Numbered from the stretch's first letter, positions 7,516-19,015 are shown. The stretch is DNA of 50,889 nucleotides from Gammaproteobacteria bacterium (GCA_007693855.1 RECU01000107.1:1-50889); one strand, 5' to 3'. Translations and numbers: made by a program. The notes: generated by a model not told the origin, from the letters alone.

Positions 7516-9471
7516 TCAGCCGCGCGTCAGCAGCCACGCCAGAATGAGGCAAAGGCCGATGACCATTGTGAACGCATAGTGATACAGATAGCCCGTCTGC
7601 ACGCGGCGGACCAGACCCGACAGCCAGCCCACGGCACGGGCACTCCCGTTGACCAGTACGCCGTCGATGATGCCCTGGTCGCCTCCACGCCAAAGGGCGC
7701 CACCAAAGAACCGCGAGCCTCTCGCGAGCACCTGCTCGTTGAACGCATCGAAATAGTACTTGTGTTCGAGTACCGAGTACGTCCGATGAAACCGCTCCTG
7801 CAGTGCTGCCGGGATATCCGGACGTTTGATATACAGAAACCAGGCGGTGAGCGCGCCTGCGAAGGCCAGATACAAGGCTGGTGTGGCAAAGCCGTGGACA
7901 ACGAACCCCGCCGGCGAGGTGAACTTCTCACCAACCACCGCCAAGGTGTCATTGGCGGGGAGGACAAAAATCGACTCAGCAAACGCGCCGCCGAAAAGCA
8001 GCGGCTGGATCGTCAGCCAGCCGATCGCCACCGATGGGATGGCCAGCAGGATCAGCGGCACCGTCACGACCCGTGGCGACTCGTGCAGGTGTTCGCGAGT
8101 GTGGCGATCGAAGCGTTCTTCGCCATGGAACACCATGAACAGCAGCCGGAAGCTGTACAGCGCCGTGATGAAGACGCCAATCAGCACACACCAGTAGGCG
8201 TAGGTCGAGCCCGGAATGTTTGCCGCATGCACCGCCTCGATCAGGGCATCCTTGGAAAAATATCCTGAGAACCCGGGGAATCCGACCAGCGCCAGGGTAC
8301 CGATCACCACGGTCGCATAGGTCACCGGCATGTAGCGACGCAGTCCGCCCATCTGGCGCATGTCCTGCACGTGGTGCATACCGATGATCACCGAACCTGC
8401 GGCAAGAAACAGCAGCGCCTTGAAGAACGCATGAGTCATCAGGTGGAACATGCCGGCCGCATAGGCCGAGACGCCAAGCGCAACTGTCATGTAGCCGAGC
8501 TGCGACAGTGTCGAGTAGGCCACGACACGCTTGATGTCGTTCTGTACGAGCCCGAGCAGCCCCATGAAAAATGCTGTGGTCGCCCCGATCACCAGCACGA
8601 AGGACAACGCGGCGGTGGAATACTCGAACAGCGGCGACATCCGCGCCACCATGAAGATCCCGGCGGTGACCATGGTCGCCGCATGGATCAGCGCCGAAAT
8701 CGGTGTCGGACCCTCCATCGAGTCGGGCAGCCAGACATGCAGCGGCACCTGTGCCGATTTACCCATCGCGCCGATGAACAGCAGAATGCAGGCCAGGGTC
8801 AGCGCCGACCACTGCGCATCCCCCCAGATGTTGACTGTGGTGGCCTGGATCTCTTCAGCCTGGGCGAACACGGTGAAGTAATCCAGCGACCCCGCGTAAT
8901 ACAACAGGGCCCCGATCCCAAGCAGAAACCCGAAATCTCCTACCCGGTTGACGATGAACGCCTTCATATTGGCAAATATCGCTGTGGGCTTGCGATACCA
9001 GAAGCCGATCAGCAGATAGGACACCAGACCTACAGCTTCCCAGCCAAAAAACAGCTGAAGGAAATTGTTCGACATCACCAGCATGAGCATGGCGAACGTG
9101 AACAGGGAAATGTAGCTGAAGAAACGCTGGTAGCCCGGGTCATCGCGCATGTAACCGATGGTGTAGACATGCACCATCAACGACACGAACGTCACCACCA
9201 CCATCATCAGCGCCGACAGCGGATCGATCAGAAACCCGATCTCCATCGACAGGTTGCCGGTCACCGCCCAGATGTAGACCGCCTGGTTGAAGACCTCCGC
9301 GCCATCGATGAAAACATCCTTGGCAACGACGAGCGAGAGCACGAAAGCGACAGCCACACCGAGAATGGTGACCCAGTGTGCCCCCGCCCGGCCGATCTGC
9401 CGACCGAGGAACCCAGCGACGACTGCCGCCACAAGCGGCGCGAGGACAATCGTGAGATAGATGTTTTCCAC
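7516..9471 (-). CDS. nuoL: NADH-quinone oxidoreductase subunit L
   Basis: 651 residues, the distal antiporter-like subunit whose long C-terminal lateral helix runs along the membrane arm. Seen are GWEAVGLVSYLLIGFWY, KSAQVPLHVWLPDSMEGPTP and STLSQLGYMTVALG. The C-terminal third (FHRTYSVLEHKYYFDAFNEQ, then a final helix) matches the NuoL lateral helix and anchor. The start codon is GTG at 9471, only 5 nt past the nuoK stop, so translation is probably coupled. Confidence 0.97.
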   Translation of the reverse strand: MENIYLTIVLAPLVAAVVAGFLGRQIGRAGAHWVTILGVAVAFVLSLVVAKDVFIDGAEVFNQAVYIWAVTGNLSMEIGFLIDPLSALMMVVVTFVSLMVHVYTIGYMRDDPGYQRFFSYISLFTFAMLMLVMSNNFLQLFFGWEAVGLVSYLLIGFWYRKPTAIFANMKAFIVNRVGDFGFLLGIGALLYYAGSLDYFTVFAQAEEIQATTVNIWGDAQWSALTLACILLFIGAMGKSAQVPLHVWLPDSMEGPTPISALIHAATMVTAGIFMVARMSPLFEYSTAALSFVLVIGATTAFFMGLLGLVQNDIKRVVAYSTLSQLGYMTVALGVSAYAAGMFHLMTHAFFKALLFLAAGSVIIGMHHVQDMRQMGGLRRYMPVTYATVVIGTLALVGFPGFSGYFSKDALIEAVHAANIPGSTYAYWCVLIGVFITALYSFRLLFMVFHGEERFDRHTREHLHESPRVVTVPLILLAIPSVAIGWLTIQPLLFGGAFAESIFVLPANDTLAVVGEKFTSPAGFVVHGFATPALYLAFAGALTAWFLYIKRPDIPAALQERFHRTYSVLEHKYYFDAFNEQVLARGSRFFGGALWRGGDQGIIDGVLVNGSARAVGWLSGLVRRVQTGYLYHYAFTMVIGLCLILAWLLTRG

Positions 9472-9476
9472 CGCGC

Positions 9477-9782
9477 TCAGCCCTTCATCGTGTCGAGGTC
9501 GTCAACGTTGATACTGCGGCGACTGCGAAACAGGACGACAAGTATCGCCAGACCGATCGCCGCCTCGGCGGCGGCGACCGTCAGAATGAAGAACACGAAC
9601 ACCTGACCGACGACATCGTCGAGCATGCGTGAGAAGGCGATGAAGTTGAAGTTCACCGCCAGCAGCATGAGCTCGATACACATCAGCAGGATGATGACGT
9701 TCTTCCGGTTGAGGAAGATGCCCGTGACCGCCAGCGCAAACAGCGCGGCGGCGAGCAGAAGATAGTAGGAAACAGGTACCAC
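9477..9782 (-). CDS. nuoK: NADH-quinone oxidoreductase subunit K
   Basis: 101 residues with three transmembrane helices. [13 protein letters not shown] carries the conserved glutamate of helix 2, and the second one lies in [13 protein letters not shown] of helix 3; both are part of the central proton path. It starts with GTG at 9782 and sits between nuoJ and nuoL with short spacers, as in other bacterial operons. Length and residues are ordinary for the family. Confidence 0.96.
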   Translation of the reverse strand: MVPVSYYLLLAAALFALAVTGIFLNRKNVIILLMCIELMLLAVNFNFIAFSRMLDDVVGQVFVFFILTVAAAEAAIGLAILVVLFRSRRSINVDDLDTMKG

Positions 9783-9797
9783 GGCAGCCTCTGCGGG

Positions 9798-10397
9798 TTA
9801 TTCCTTGTCAGCGTCCATCTTGACCAGGCGTACGCGATCTTCGCGCCGCACAGCCACCTGTCGGGCCACATCCTGAACCTTGAGCCCGGGGCGTCGCCGC
9901 ATCGTCAGCGTGATTGCCGCGACGATCGCAACGAGCAGAATCACCGCCGCCAGCTCGAAGGCATAGACGTGTTCGGTATACAGGACACTGCCGAGTTCAC
10001 GGGTGTTGCTTACCTCAGCCGAGCGCAGTTCCGGGGTCATCATCAGCGGAGTGTCCTGAGCACGGAACCAGAACACGTTCGCCAGCAAGGCCACAATTAC
10101 CAGAGAGACCACCGCACCGAGCGGCGCGTAGCGCGAAAATCCCTCGCGCAGCCTCGCCAGATTGATATCCAGCATCATCACCACAAACAAAAACAGCACC
10201 ATCACCGCGCCGACGTAAACCAACACCAGCACGATGGCCAGGAACTCCGCTTCCAGCAACAGCCAAAGCCCCGCGCTGACGAAAAACGCCAGCACCAGGA
10301 ACATGGCCGAGTACACCGGGTTGCGCGAGGTAATCACCCCGACTGCTGCGCTCAGCAGCACTGCGGCCAGGGCAAAAAAAAGTACGTGTCCAATCAA
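9798..10397 (-). CDS. nuoJ: NADH-quinone oxidoreductase subunit J
   Basis: 199 residues with five predicted helices. AILVLVYVGAVMVLFLFVVMML contains the conserved Tyr/Val-Gly bulge region of helix 3, which is characteristic of NuoJ. The soluble tail ends in charged residues. The start appears to be a TTG at 10397, supported by AGGAG with a 7-nt spacer on the minus strand. It lies between nuoI and nuoK. Confidence 0.95.
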   Translation of the reverse strand: MIGHVLFFALAAVLLSAAVGVITSRNPVYSAMFLVLAFFVSAGLWLLLEAEFLAIVLVLVYVGAVMVLFLFVVMMLDINLARLREGFSRYAPLGAVVSLVIVALLANVFWFRAQDTPLMMTPELRSAEVSNTRELGSVLYTEHVYAFELAAVILLVAIVAAITLTMRRRPGLKVQDVARQVAVRREDRVRLVKMDADKE

Positions 10398-10427
10398 GAT
10401 CCCACTCCTGGGGGGCCGGGCGGCGCG

Positions 10428-10919
10428 TCAGCGGTAGCGCGCGTCGGCGGCCTTGTCTGCAGCGATCATCGCCTCGTAACGATCGCCAACGGCGAGCAGC
10501 TTGTCTTTGCTCATGATGTTCTCGCCACGGCGTTCCATGTGGTACTCGTGAATGCGCGTCTCCACAATGGCGTCGACGGGACAGGCTTCCTCACAAAAAC
10601 CGCAGTAGATGCACTTGAACAGGTCGATGTCATAACGGCTGGTGCGTCGCGTGCCATCGGGCCCGGTCGAGGACTCGATAGTGATGGCGAGCGCCGGACA
10701 CACGGCTTCACACAGCTTGCAGGCAATGCAGCGCTCTTCACCATTGGCGTAACGGCGCAGCGCATGCAGGCCGCGAAACCGTGGCGACTGCGGGGTCTTC
10801 TCTTCCGGATACGCTACTGTGAACTTCCGAACCCAGAGATTACGGAAGGTCAATCGCAATCCCTGGAGAAGCTCCCAGAGGAAATAGGTCTTGAAAAAAC
10901 TTCGCGTCATGCTGCTCAT
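10428..10919 (-). CDS. nuoI: NADH-quinone oxidoreductase subunit I (two 4Fe-4S clusters)
   Basis: 163 residues, the hydrophilic connecting subunit that carries clusters N6a and N6b near the membrane. Two ferredoxin motifs are intact: [12 protein letters not shown] (C64, C67, C70, C74) and [12 protein letters not shown] (C103, C106, C109, C113). The ATG at 10919 (MSSMTRSFF) is chosen over longer frames because GAGGTGAG is well spaced and the resulting length equals that of known NuoI. It begins 5 nt after the nuoH stop. Confidence 0.96.
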   Translation of the reverse strand: MSSMTRSFFKTYFLWELLQGLRLTFRNLWVRKFTVAYPEEKTPQSPRFRGLHALRRYANGEERCIACKLCEAVCPALAITIESSTGPDGTRRTSRYDIDLFKCIYCGFCEEACPVDAIVETRIHEYHMERRGENIMSKDKLLAVGDRYEAMIAADKAADARYR

Positions 10920-10924
10920 GGGTC

Positions 10925-11992
10925 TCACCTCGCCCAAGGGCCGATTTCCAGATACACCATGCCACCAAGCACGAAGATCCAGATGATCGTCACGGGAATG
11001 AATACCTTCCAACCGAGGCGCATGATCTGATCGTAGCGGTAACGGGGAAAGGTGGCGCGGAACCAGAGAAAGCAGAACAGGAACAGGGCTGTTTTGAGTG
11101 CAAACCAGAAAAAGCCGGATTCCGCGAGGAATGTATCACCCAACACCGGCAGCCCGGCGAACGGGGACAGCCATCCCCCCAGGAAAAACAGCGCCGTGAG
11201 CGCCGCAATGAGAATCATGTTGGCGTATTCGGCGAGGAAAAACACCGCAAACGCCATGCCGGAGTATTCCACATGGAAGCCGGCGACGATCTCGGACTCC
11301 CCTTCGGCCACGTCGAAGGGCGCACGGTTTGTTTCAGCGATCCCAGAGATGAAATAGACGACGAACAGCGGCAACAACGGCAGCCAGAACCAGCTCATCA
11401 GTGTCCCCCCGGCCTGGGCGCGGACAATGTCGCTGAGGTTGAGGCTTCCTGCTGCCATCAGCACCCCGACGAGTGCGAAGCCCATGGCGATTTCATAGGC
11501 CACGATCTGGGCCGCCGAACGCATGGCGCCGAGGAAGGCATACTTGGAATTGCTCGCCCAGCCGGCCAGGATGACGCCGTAGACGCCGACCGAGGTCAGC
11601 GCCAGCACGTACAACAGCCCCGCGTTGATGTCTGCCAGCACGAAGTTCTCGGTGAAAGGAATCACCGCCCAGGTCGCGAACGCTGGAATGATCGCCAGCA
11701 GCGGTGCAATCACGAACAGGAACCTGTTGGAGTTCGTCGGGATGACGACCTCCTTCAGCATCAACTTGAGCACATCGGCAAACGGCTGCAGCAGGCCTTT
11801 GTAGCCCACGCGGTTGGGACCGATCCGGTTCTGGATATAGCCGATGACTTTACGTTCGGCGTAGGTGAGATAGGCCACGCAGAGTGTCAGCGCGATCAGG
11901 ATCGGCACGATCTGAGCGACGATGACACCGACGGTCTGCACCGTATCGGGCAGCAACTCCCAGCCTGGCAAGGCGTTCAGCAAAGCTTCCAT
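10925..11992 (-). CDS. nuoH: NADH-quinone oxidoreductase subunit H
   Basis: 355 residues with about eight helices, forming the membrane part of the quinone-binding site. Diagnostic stretches are [20 protein letters not shown] after helix 1 and [18 protein letters not shown], the acidic loop, followed by [11 protein letters not shown]. Length is normal. It follows nuoG with a 13-nt gap. Confidence 0.97.
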   Translation of the reverse strand: MEALLNALPGWELLPDTVQTVGVIVAQIVPILIALTLCVAYLTYAERKVIGYIQNRIGPNRVGYKGLLQPFADVLKLMLKEVVIPTNSNRFLFVIAPLLAIIPAFATWAVIPFTENFVLADINAGLLYVLALTSVGVYGVILAGWASNSKYAFLGAMRSAAQIVAYEIAMGFALVGVLMAAGSLNLSDIVRAQAGGTLMSWFWLPLLPLFVVYFISGIAETNRAPFDVAEGESEIVAGFHVEYSGMAFAVFFLAEYANMILIAALTALFFLGGWLSPFAGLPVLGDTFLAESGFFWFALKTALFLFCFLWFRATFPRYRYDQIMRLGWKVFIPVTIIWIFVLGGMVYLEIGPWAR

Positions 11993-12005
11993 CAGCGCGG
12001 CGTCC

Positions 12006-14222
12006 TCATGCGTTCACCGCCTCGGAACCATCCGCAGCCGCAGGCTCCACTGCCCTCGCCTGGGCCGTGCGCGTCTGCTGCAGGGCAGACGCACGGCGCA
12101 GCACGGCATCAACCTGATACATGGGCACGTCTAGTTCATCCAGTGGGATATCCACGGACACGCGCGCCGCCTGGAAACTGCCGCAGTAACCGGTCTGCGG
12201 CACGCTACCCGACAACACCTCACGCAGATGATCCCGCACGTCCTCCGAACTTGCGTACTCACAGTCCGGGAGGTCCAGAAGATTCCCCAGCACCCGCAGG
12301 ACTTTCCAGCCTGGCCGGCTTTCACCCAGCGGCCGTGAAGCCCCCGCGAAACTCTGCCAGTCCCCGGCCACGTTGACGAAGGTGCCCGAGGTCTCCGCAA
12401 AACTGCCGATCGGCAGCAGGACATTACAGCTCGCTCGTAATGCTGGTGTGTCCCAGGCCGTCAGCGCGATGTTGAAGTCGGCCGACTCCAGGGCACGTTG
12501 TGCCAGAGACGCGCAGGCGAGATCACTCTCCGGCTCGATGCCGTGCAACAGGTAGGCCTTGCGCGGCGCCTCGAACATTTCGACGAGCCCGCGCCCGACA
12601 CGTTCCACCGGCGCGCCTCCGGCGACGCGATGCGGAAGCACTCCAGCAAGACAGGCGCCGGCACTGTTGGGGCCGTCACTCAGCTGCCCGAAGCTCGCAC
12701 CGGTCAGCTCCGAAACCCCTGCGGCGAGCGCCCGCAGATCCGCATAGCAGGGATGGCGCACCGCGATCAGGCCGAGGATGACCGCAGCGTGTTCGGCATC
12801 TGCCAGATCCGCTGCCACCGCGCGCTGCGCATCCGTGGGCACAACGCCCGAACAGGCCGCTGCGAGATGCTCCGGCACCTGGGCTTCAGCGGCCTCTGCC
12901 GCCGCCACCAGCACACCCGCCAGCCCGTCTAGCAGGTCCACGCCGTCGGAGTGCAGGTACTGGCTGACCGGGAAAAGATACTCGTCGCGTGAGGTATTCA
13001 GGAATGACACGCGCGCACCGGCCATCGCCGCCTTGCGCACCCGGTGGGCGATGATGGGCACCTCATGGCGAAGCCGGCTGCCCACCACGAACAGCCCGTG
13101 GAGCGCATCGACGTCGGCGATCGACATTCCAAGGGAGGGAAACGCGGGATCATTCTGCTGGTCGCGCGTGTCACGCACACGCAGCCGGTGATCGATATTG
13201 TGGCTGCCGAGGTGACGGGCCAGCCTGGAGAGCAGGAAATGCTCCTCCAGTGTTGCCGCAGTCGAGGCGACGACGCCGAGATGATCACCGTCGTTGCCCA
13301 GGGTCTCGGCCAGCTGCGTTGCCGCATATTCCAACGCCTCGTCCCAGCTTGTCTCGCGCCAACGCGTGCCTTCACGAATCATCGGACGCTGCAGGCGGTC
13401 TTCCGCGTACAGACCCTGATAGCTGAAACGGTCGCGGTCGGCCAGCCAGGTCTCGTTGATTGACTCGCACTCCCGGGGCACAACCCGGCGCACGGTACCG
13501 CGGAGCACATGCAGATGCATGTTCGACCCGACGCAGTCATGCGGTGACACCGCCGCATGCTGCGTCATCTCCCAGGCGCGCGCGCTGTAGCGGTAAGGCT
13601 TGTTGTTGAGTGCACCCACCGGGCAGAGATCGATGATGTTGCCGGAGAGCTCATGATCGACACTGCGCTCGATGTAGGTGCCGATCTCCATGTGCTCGCC
13701 GCGGCCGGTGGTGCCGAGTTCCTGGATCCCGGCGATCTCCTGCCCGAACCGCACGCAGCGCGTGCAGTGGATGCAGCGGGTCATGTCGGTGGACACCAGG
13801 GGCCCGAGGTTCTTGTCCTTGACCACCCGCTTGCGCTCGGTGAACCGGGAGACATCGCGCCCGAAACCCATGGCCAGATCCTGCAGCTCGCACTCGCCAC
13901 CCTGGTCGCAGATGGGGCAGTCCAGCGGATGATTGATCAGCAGGAATTCCATGGTCGCACGCTGCGCCGCGATCGCCTTGGGTGAGCGGGTATAGACCTT
14001 CATGCCTTCGGTCACCGGCGTGGCGCACGCGGGCAGCGGCTTGGGCGCACGTTCCACCTCGACCAGGCACATCCGGCAGTTGGCCGCCACAGTCAGTTTC
14101 TTGTGATAGCAGAAGCGCGGCACGTAGGTGCCGACGTCGTCGGTCACCTCGATCAGCATCTGACCTTTCAGTGCCGTCGCGGGCTGGCCGTTGATCTCAA
14201 GATTGATGATGTCGTCACTCAT
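12006..14222 (-). CDS. nuoG: NADH-quinone oxidoreductase subunit G
   Basis: 738 residues, the large peripheral-arm subunit. The N-terminal 2Fe-2S domain has C38, C49, C52 and C66. The His-Cys3 cluster is [14 protein letters not shown] (H98, C102, C105, C111). A 4Fe-4S site uses C150, C153, C156 and C200. The remaining part is a molybdopterin-oxidoreductase-like fold without cofactor residues, as usual. It is shorter than the Escherichia coli protein but ordinary for other gammaproteobacteria; the C-terminus ends in an Ala/Glu-rich tail. The gap to nuoF is 18 nt. Confidence 0.96.
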   Translation of the reverse strand: MSDDIINLEINGQPATALKGQMLIEVTDDVGTYVPRFCYHKKLTVAANCRMCLVEVERAPKPLPACATPVTEGMKVYTRSPKAIAAQRATMEFLLINHPLDCPICDQGGECELQDLAMGFGRDVSRFTERKRVVKDKNLGPLVSTDMTRCIHCTRCVRFGQEIAGIQELGTTGRGEHMEIGTYIERSVDHELSGNIIDLCPVGALNNKPYRYSARAWEMTQHAAVSPHDCVGSNMHLHVLRGTVRRVVPRECESINETWLADRDRFSYQGLYAEDRLQRPMIREGTRWRETSWDEALEYAATQLAETLGNDGDHLGVVASTAATLEEHFLLSRLARHLGSHNIDHRLRVRDTRDQQNDPAFPSLGMSIADVDALHGLFVVGSRLRHEVPIIAHRVRKAAMAGARVSFLNTSRDEYLFPVSQYLHSDGVDLLDGLAGVLVAAAEAAEAQVPEHLAAACSGVVPTDAQRAVAADLADAEHAAVILGLIAVRHPCYADLRALAAGVSELTGASFGQLSDGPNSAGACLAGVLPHRVAGGAPVERVGRGLVEMFEAPRKAYLLHGIEPESDLACASLAQRALESADFNIALTAWDTPALRASCNVLLPIGSFAETSGTFVNVAGDWQSFAGASRPLGESRPGWKVLRVLGNLLDLPDCEYASSEDVRDHLREVLSGSVPQTGYCGSFQAARVSVDIPLDELDVPMYQVDAVLRRASALQQTRTAQARAVEPAAADGSEAVNA

Positions 14223-14240
14223 GTGCGGTCCCGGGCGGCC

Positions 14241-15560
14241 TCAGGCCGCGGCCTTCTGGGCAGCGACGATGCTGCGGCCACCGTGCTCGATCATGTACTC
14301 GAACTCGTGGCGGAAATGACGGAGAAAACTCTGTACCGGCCAGGCCGCCGCGTCACCCAGCGCGCAGATGGTGTGACCTTCGATCTTGTTGGCCACATCG
14401 ACCAGCATATCGAGATCCGCCGGGCGACCCTGGCCCTGCAAGATACGTGTGAGCACTCGATACAGCCAGCCCGTGCCCTCGCGGCATGGCGTGCACTGCC
14501 CGCAGGACTCGGAGTAATAGAAGCGGGAAATCCTGCGCAGCACACTGACCATGCAGGTGGTCTCGTCCATCACCACGACCGCAGCCGTACCGAGGCCCGA
14601 GCCGGCGTTGCGGATGGTATCGAAGTCCATCGTGAGTTCCATGATCATCTCGGCCGGCATCACCGGCACCGACGACCCACCGGGGATGACGGCCTTGAGC
14701 TGGCGTCCACCCCGCACACCACCGACGAAATCGAGGAGCTCGCGGAACGGAATGCCGAGACCGAGCTCGTAATTACCCGGGCGCTCTACGTGTCCGGACA
14801 CGGCGAAAATGGCGGTCCCGCCAGAACCCTCGGTGCCCAGCTCCTTGAACCACTGCGCGCCATTGCGAAGGATGCTCGGCACCGATGCAAGGCTCTGGGT
14901 GTTGTTGATGGTGGTCGGGCGCCCATAGAGGCCGAAATTCGCGGGGAACGGCGGCTTGAAGCGAGGTTTTCCCTGCTTGCCTTCCAGTGACTCGAGCAGT
15001 GCGGTCTCCTCGCCACAGATGTAGGCGCCAGCACCGACGAATGTATGCAGATCGAAATCTATGCCTGAACCGCGGATGTTACGCCCCAGCAGCCCGGCCT
15101 CGTACGCTTCCTTCAGCGCGGCCTCGAAACGCGGGATCGGCTCGGCCATGAACTCGCCGCGGATGTAGTTGTAGCCCACCGTCGCGCCCATGGCGAACCC
15201 CCCGATCGCCATGCCTTCGATCAGGGCATGCGGGTTGTAGCGCAGGATGTCGCGATCATGGCAGGTCCCGGGCTCGCTTTCATCGGAATTGCAGACGATG
15301 TAGCTCTGGCCCGCCGTGTTGCGCGGCATGAAGCTCCACTTCAGACCGGTGGGGAAACCGGCGCCGCCCCGCCCGCGCAGCCCGGAGGCCTTGACCTCCT
15401 CGATCACCTGCTCGGGGGAAAGTTCACCGCGCAGAATGCGTTCCCACGCCGTATAGCCACCCACGGAACGATAGGTCTCGAGGCTCGAGGGATTCTCGAG
15501 ATCACGGGTCTGCAGACATACGAGTTCTTCCTTGACCATCCCTGTCTCTCCTGCGCTCAT
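14241..15560 (-). CDS. nuoF: NADH-quinone oxidoreductase subunit F (NADH and FMN site)
   Basis: 439 residues, the subunit that binds NADH and FMN and starts electron entry. [16 protein letters not shown] is the glycine-rich FMN/NADH loop, and [19 protein letters not shown] is the second nucleotide motif. [15 protein letters not shown] plus [13 protein letters not shown] provide the four cysteines of cluster N3. The ATG at 15560 overlaps the nuoE stop as ATGA, which indicates translational coupling. Confidence 0.97.
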   Translation of the reverse strand: MSAGETGMVKEELVCLQTRDLENPSSLETYRSVGGYTAWERILRGELSPEQVIEEVKASGLRGRGGAGFPTGLKWSFMPRNTAGQSYIVCNSDESEPGTCHDRDILRYNPHALIEGMAIGGFAMGATVGYNYIRGEFMAEPIPRFEAALKEAYEAGLLGRNIRGSGIDFDLHTFVGAGAYICGEETALLESLEGKQGKPRFKPPFPANFGLYGRPTTINNTQSLASVPSILRNGAQWFKELGTEGSGGTAIFAVSGHVERPGNYELGLGIPFRELLDFVGGVRGGRQLKAVIPGGSSVPVMPAEMIMELTMDFDTIRNAGSGLGTAAVVVMDETTCMVSVLRRISRFYYSESCGQCTPCREGTGWLYRVLTRILQGQGRPADLDMLVDVANKIEGHTICALGDAAAWPVQSFLRHFRHEFEYMIEHGGRSIVAAQKAAA

Positions 15561-16060
15561 TCCAGCGCGTCGAGGATCTCGTCAACTTTCTCGGGCGTGA
15601 GGTTCTCGTGGTAGACGTGGTCCACCATCATCATCGGCGCGCCCACGCACGCCGCCAGACATTCCTCCTCACGCTTGAGAAAAATCCGGCCATCGGGCGT
15701 GCTCTCGCCGGTACGAATACCGAGTTTGCCTTCGACGTGGGCAACGATGTCGTCCGCGCCGCGCAGCATGCAGGAAATATTGGTGCATACGGAGACATGA
15801 TGACGTCCGCAGGGCCGGGTCTCGAACATCGAGTAGAACGTCGCGATCTCATAGACCTGGATAGGCGCGAGATCAAGATAGGCGGCAACCGCATCCATCA
15901 GCTCAGGGGTCAGGTAGCCATTGTTTTCATGCTGCACCGCATGCAACGCAGCGATGACCGCCGAACGCTGTTTGCCTTCAGGGAACTTCGCCACCCACTG
16001 ATCAATCTCTTCACGCACGTGCGCCGAGAGTGCTCCGATGCTGTCCTGTACTTCTGCCAT
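15557..16060 (-). CDS. nuoE: NADH-quinone oxidoreductase subunit E (2Fe-2S)
   Basis: 167 residues with a thioredoxin-like 2Fe-2S domain. The ligands are C92 and C97 in VCTNISC and C134 and C138 in CLAACVG. The frame stays open far upstream into nuoD, but the real start is the ATG at 16060 ([11 protein letters not shown]). It overlaps the nuoD stop as ATGA and gives the normal family length. It pairs with NuoF and NuoG in the dehydrogenase module. Confidence 0.96.
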   Translation of the reverse strand: MAEVQDSIGALSAHVREEIDQWVAKFPEGKQRSAVIAALHAVQHENNGYLTPELMDAVAAYLDLAPIQVYEIATFYSMFETRPCGRHHVSVCTNISCMLRGADDIVAHVEGKLGIRTGESTPDGRIFLKREEECLAACVGAPMMMVDHVYHENLTPEKVDEILDALE

Positions 16061-17313
16061 CAGCGGTCGATCTCTCCAAAAACGATATCCTGGGTGCCGA
16101 TCACGGCGACCACGTCGGCCAACATGTGCCCCTGCACCATCTCGTTCAGGGCCGACAGATGCACGAAACCGGGCGCTCGAATCTTCAACCGATAGGGTTT
16201 GTTCGCGCCATCCGACACGAGGTAGACCCCAAATTCGCCCTTTGGATGTTCGACGGCTGCGTAGGCCTCCCCAGCAGGCACGCAGTAGCCCTCGGTGAAC
16301 AGCTTGAAGTGGTGGATCAACGACTCCATGTCGTCTTTCATCTCGACCCGCGACGGTGGCGCGATCTTGCGGTCTTCGAGCATCACCGGACCGGGATTGG
16401 CGCGCAGCCAGTCTATGCACTGGCGGACGATCCGGGTGGACTGGCGCATCTCTTCGATCCTCACCAGATAGCGGTCGTAGCAATCGCCATTCACCCCCAC
16501 CGGGATATCGAAATCGAGTTCGTCGTACACCTCGTAAGGCTGCTTCTTGCGCAGATCCCAGGCCACACCGGAACCGCGCAGCATCGGCCCCGTGAACCCC
16601 AGCTGCAGCGCTCGCTCCGGACTCACCACACCGATGTTGACGGTGCGCTGTTTCCAGATCCGGTTGTCGGTCAGCAGGGTCTCGTAGTCGTCGATGCAGG
16701 CCGGGAATCGCTCGGTGAAGTCAGTGATGAAGTCGAGCATCGACCCCTGACGCGCACGATTCATGCGCTCGAGCTCCTTGGCGGTGCGGAACTTCGACGC
16801 CTGGTAGTTCGGCATCTGCTCCGGCAGATCGCGATAGACCCCGCCCGGGCGGTAATAGGTGGCGTGCATGCGGGTTCCGGAGACTGCTTCATAGCAATCC
16901 ATGAGATCCTCACGCTCGCGGAAGCAGTACAGGAAGATCGTCATCGCGCCGATGTCCAGCCCGTGCGTCCCCAGCCACAGCAGATGGTTCATGATCCGCG
17001 TGATCTCGTCGAACATCACGCGGATGTACTGGGCACGCTTCGGCGGCGTGATACCGAGCAGCTTCTCGATGGCCATCACGTAGCCGTGCTCGTTGCACAT
17101 CATCGAGACGTAGTCCAACCGGTCCATGTAGCCGATCGACTGGTTGTACGGCTTGCTCTCTGCCAGCTTCTCGGTCGCCCTGTGCAGCAGCCCGATATGC
17201 GGATCGGCCTTGTGGATGGTCTCGCCGTCCAACTCCAGCACCAGGCGCAGCACACCATGGGCCGCTGGGTGCTGCGGCCCGAAGTTCATCGTGTAGCTCT
17301 GAATCTCAGGCAC
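16060..17313 (-). CDS. nuoD: NADH-quinone oxidoreductase subunit D (49 kDa)
   Basis: 417 residues, homologous to the large subunit of NiFe hydrogenases but without the metal ligands; with NuoB and NuoH it forms the quinone cavity. [16 protein letters not shown] and [15 protein letters not shown] are the family hallmarks. A GTG start at 17313 (VPEIQSYT) is preferred: GGGAGG lies 8 nt upstream, it overlaps the nuoC stop by 8 nt, and the length is exactly typical. nuoC and nuoD are separate genes here, unlike the fused enterobacterial nuoCD. Confidence 0.95.
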   Translation of the reverse strand: MPEIQSYTMNFGPQHPAAHGVLRLVLELDGETIHKADPHIGLLHRATEKLAESKPYNQSIGYMDRLDYVSMMCNEHGYVMAIEKLLGITPPKRAQYIRVMFDEITRIMNHLLWLGTHGLDIGAMTIFLYCFREREDLMDCYEAVSGTRMHATYYRPGGVYRDLPEQMPNYQASKFRTAKELERMNRARQGSMLDFITDFTERFPACIDDYETLLTDNRIWKQRTVNIGVVSPERALQLGFTGPMLRGSGVAWDLRKKQPYEVYDELDFDIPVGVNGDCYDRYLVRIEEMRQSTRIVRQCIDWLRANPGPVMLEDRKIAPPSRVEMKDDMESLIHHFKLFTEGYCVPAGEAYAAVEHPKGEFGVYLVSDGANKPYRLKIRAPGFVHLSALNEMVQGHMLADVVAVIGTQDIVFGEIDR

Positions 17314-18091
17314 GGTTGCCGACCTCCCGGAACGATGCCTCGTCATGAAGCTGGGGCTCGTAGCGATGGTCGTCGCGGATCACCTTGGGCACCAGCGTAC
17401 GCGGCTCGATGCTCACCGGTTCGTAAACCACGCGACCCTTGGCAGGGTCATACCGGACTTCAACCTGGCCGATGAGCGGGAAGTCCTTGCGGAAGGGATG
17501 ACCAATGAAGCCGTAATCGGTGAGGATACGGCGCAGATCGGGATGCCCGCGAAACAGCACGCCGAACAGGTCGAAAGCCTCGCGCTCGAACCAGTTGGCC
17601 GACGCCCATACGCCGACCAGTGAATCGATCATTGGCCGGTCATCATCCGGACACCACGCCCGCAGCCGTACCCTGCAGTTGTGCTGCAGCGAAAGCAGAT
17701 GACACACCACCCCGAAACGCCGTCCGGCGCCCCGCTCGCCCGGCGCCGCCGTGGCAGCATCGCCTGCCTCCACCTGCGGCGCCTCAGCCGCCACCGCAGC
17801 GAAATGCTCCGCGGCGGCACCACTGCGGTTTACGCCGCGACTGAAACCCGAAGCCGTGGCCTCGAAGGTTTGCCACTCGACCCGCCCATAGTCGGCGTAA
17901 TCCACCACACACAGGTCGACCAGCATCTCGAAGCCCAGCGCCGCCTCGTCGCGAAAGCGCTCTGCCACCGCACGCCAGCGCTCTGCCGGCACTTCGTAGG
18001 TCAGCTGACCACAGGTGGAAGACACCCGGACCAACTCGTCTCGCAGGCAGTCTTCGACGCGGCCGGCCAGCGCCTCGATTCTATCGCTCAT
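17306..18091 (-). CDS. nuoC: NADH-quinone oxidoreductase subunit C with an Ala/Gly-rich insertion
   Basis: 261 residues, longer than most separate NuoC proteins. The family motif [20 protein letters not shown] and the closing [15 protein letters not shown] are intact. Between [16 protein letters not shown] and CHLLSLQHN, at about residues 81-124, lies a low-complexity Ala/Gly/Glu-rich insertion that should form a surface loop. The start at 18091 ([10 protein letters not shown]) is chosen because upstream in-frame sequence belongs to nuoB read in another frame. The gap to nuoB is 10 nt. Confidence 0.95.
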   Translation of the reverse strand: MSDRIEALAGRVEDCLRDELVRVSSTCGQLTYEVPAERWRAVAERFRDEAALGFEMLVDLCVVDYADYGRVEWQTFEATASGFSRGVNRSGAAAEHFAAVAAEAPQVEAGDAATAAPGERGAGRRFGVVCHLLSLQHNCRVRLRAWCPDDDRPMIDSLVGVWASANWFEREAFDLFGVLFRGHPDLRRILTDYGFIGHPFRKDFPLIGQVEVRYDPAKGRVVYEPVSIEPRTLVPKVIRDDHRYEPQLHDEASFREVGNRA

Positions 18092-18101
18092 GCGTACTCC
18101 G

Positions 18102-18623
18102 TTACCGCGTGATGGTATTGGTACGACGGATCTTGTTCTGCAGCTGAATGATGCCGTACAGCAAAGCTTCCGCAGTCGGCGGACAGCCGGGGACATACAC
18201 ATCCACCGGCACGATCCGATCACAACCCCTCACGACGGAGTAAGAATAGTGGTAGTAGCCCCCGCCGTTGGCGCACGAGCCCATGGAGATCACCCAGCGT
18301 GGCTCGGGCATCTGGTCGTAGACCTTGCGCAGCGCCGGGGCCATCTTGTTGACCAGTGTGCCGGCGACGATCATGACATCGGACTGACGGGGACTTGGTC
18401 GGAAAACCACCCCAAAGCGATCGAGATCGTAGCGCGCCGCGCCGGCGTGCATCATTTCGATCGCGCAGCACGCAAGCCCAAAGGTCATGGGCCACATCGA
18501 GCCAGTGCGCGCCCAGTTGATGAGCTTGTCGACACTCGTGACACGATAGCCGCCGGCCGGCATGCCGGCCATTGCTGGCTCCGGCGCGAGCGATTCCCTG
18601 CTCTGCTCGGCGCTCAATCCCAT
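18102..18623 (-). CDS. nuoB: NADH-quinone oxidoreductase subunit B (cluster N2)
   Basis: 173 residues. It carries the terminal 4Fe-4S cluster N2 that passes electrons to quinone. Ligands are visible: the tandem C52-C53 in [11 protein letters not shown]117 in MGSCANGGG and C147 in [10 protein letters not shown]. The ATG at 18623 lies inside the last codons of nuoA (a 10-nt overlap), giving coupling. A start at 18644 would add seven residues and is less likely. Confidence 0.96.
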   Translation of the reverse strand: MGLSAEQSRESLAPEPAMAGMPAGGYRVTSVDKLINWARTGSMWPMTFGLACCAIEMMHAGAARYDLDRFGVVFRPSPRQSDVMIVAGTLVNKMAPALRKVYDQMPEPRWVISMGSCANGGGYYHYSYSVVRGCDRIVPVDVYVPGCPPTAEALLYGIIQLQNKIRRTNTITR

Positions 18624-18973
18624 TCCAGCGCCCCCTTTTTCCATTCGTAAATGAAACCAATCACCAGGATCAGCAGGAATATTCCCATCGCCACGAGCCC
18701 GAAAGTGCCAATCTCATCCAGCGAGACGGCCCAGGGAAACAGGAAGGCGATTTCGAGATCGAAGATGATGAAGAGAATGGCGACCAGGTAGTACCGGACA
18801 TCGAACTTCATGCGAGTGTCTTCGAAGGCCTCGAAGCCGCACTCGTAAGGAGAGAGTTTCTCGACATCCTTGTCGCCACGCCCCAGCGCAAAACCCAGCG
18901 CCAGCAGCACCGATCCCATCACGGCGGCGATGCCGAGGAAGATCACGACAGGCAGATACTGTTCCAACATCAT
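18614..18973 (-). CDS. nuoA: NADH-quinone oxidoreductase subunit A
   Basis: 119 residues with three transmembrane helices and the conserved loop [23 protein letters not shown] in shortened form: the YECGFE motif followed by [15 protein letters not shown]. It is the first gene of the 14-gene operon. The ATG at 18973 has AGGAC 8 nt upstream; ATG at 18970 is an alternative. An extended -10 promoter candidate lies about 40 nt upstream. Confidence 0.96.
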   Translation of the reverse strand: MMLEQYLPVVIFLGIAAVMGSVLLALGFALGRGDKDVEKLSPYECGFEAFEDTRMKFDVRYYLVAILFIIFDLEIAFLFPWAVSLDEIGTFGLVAMGIFLLILVIGFIYEWKKGALEWD

Positions 18974-19015
18974 GCACTATGTCCTGCGTCGGCAGCCCTT
19001 GGCGTCCAGATGCCA

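Noticed and set aside
8371-9606. A long plus-strand frame opposite nuoL and nuoK
   Set aside because: His/Arg/Asp-rich antisense product without domain; the opposite strand encodes complex I subunits.
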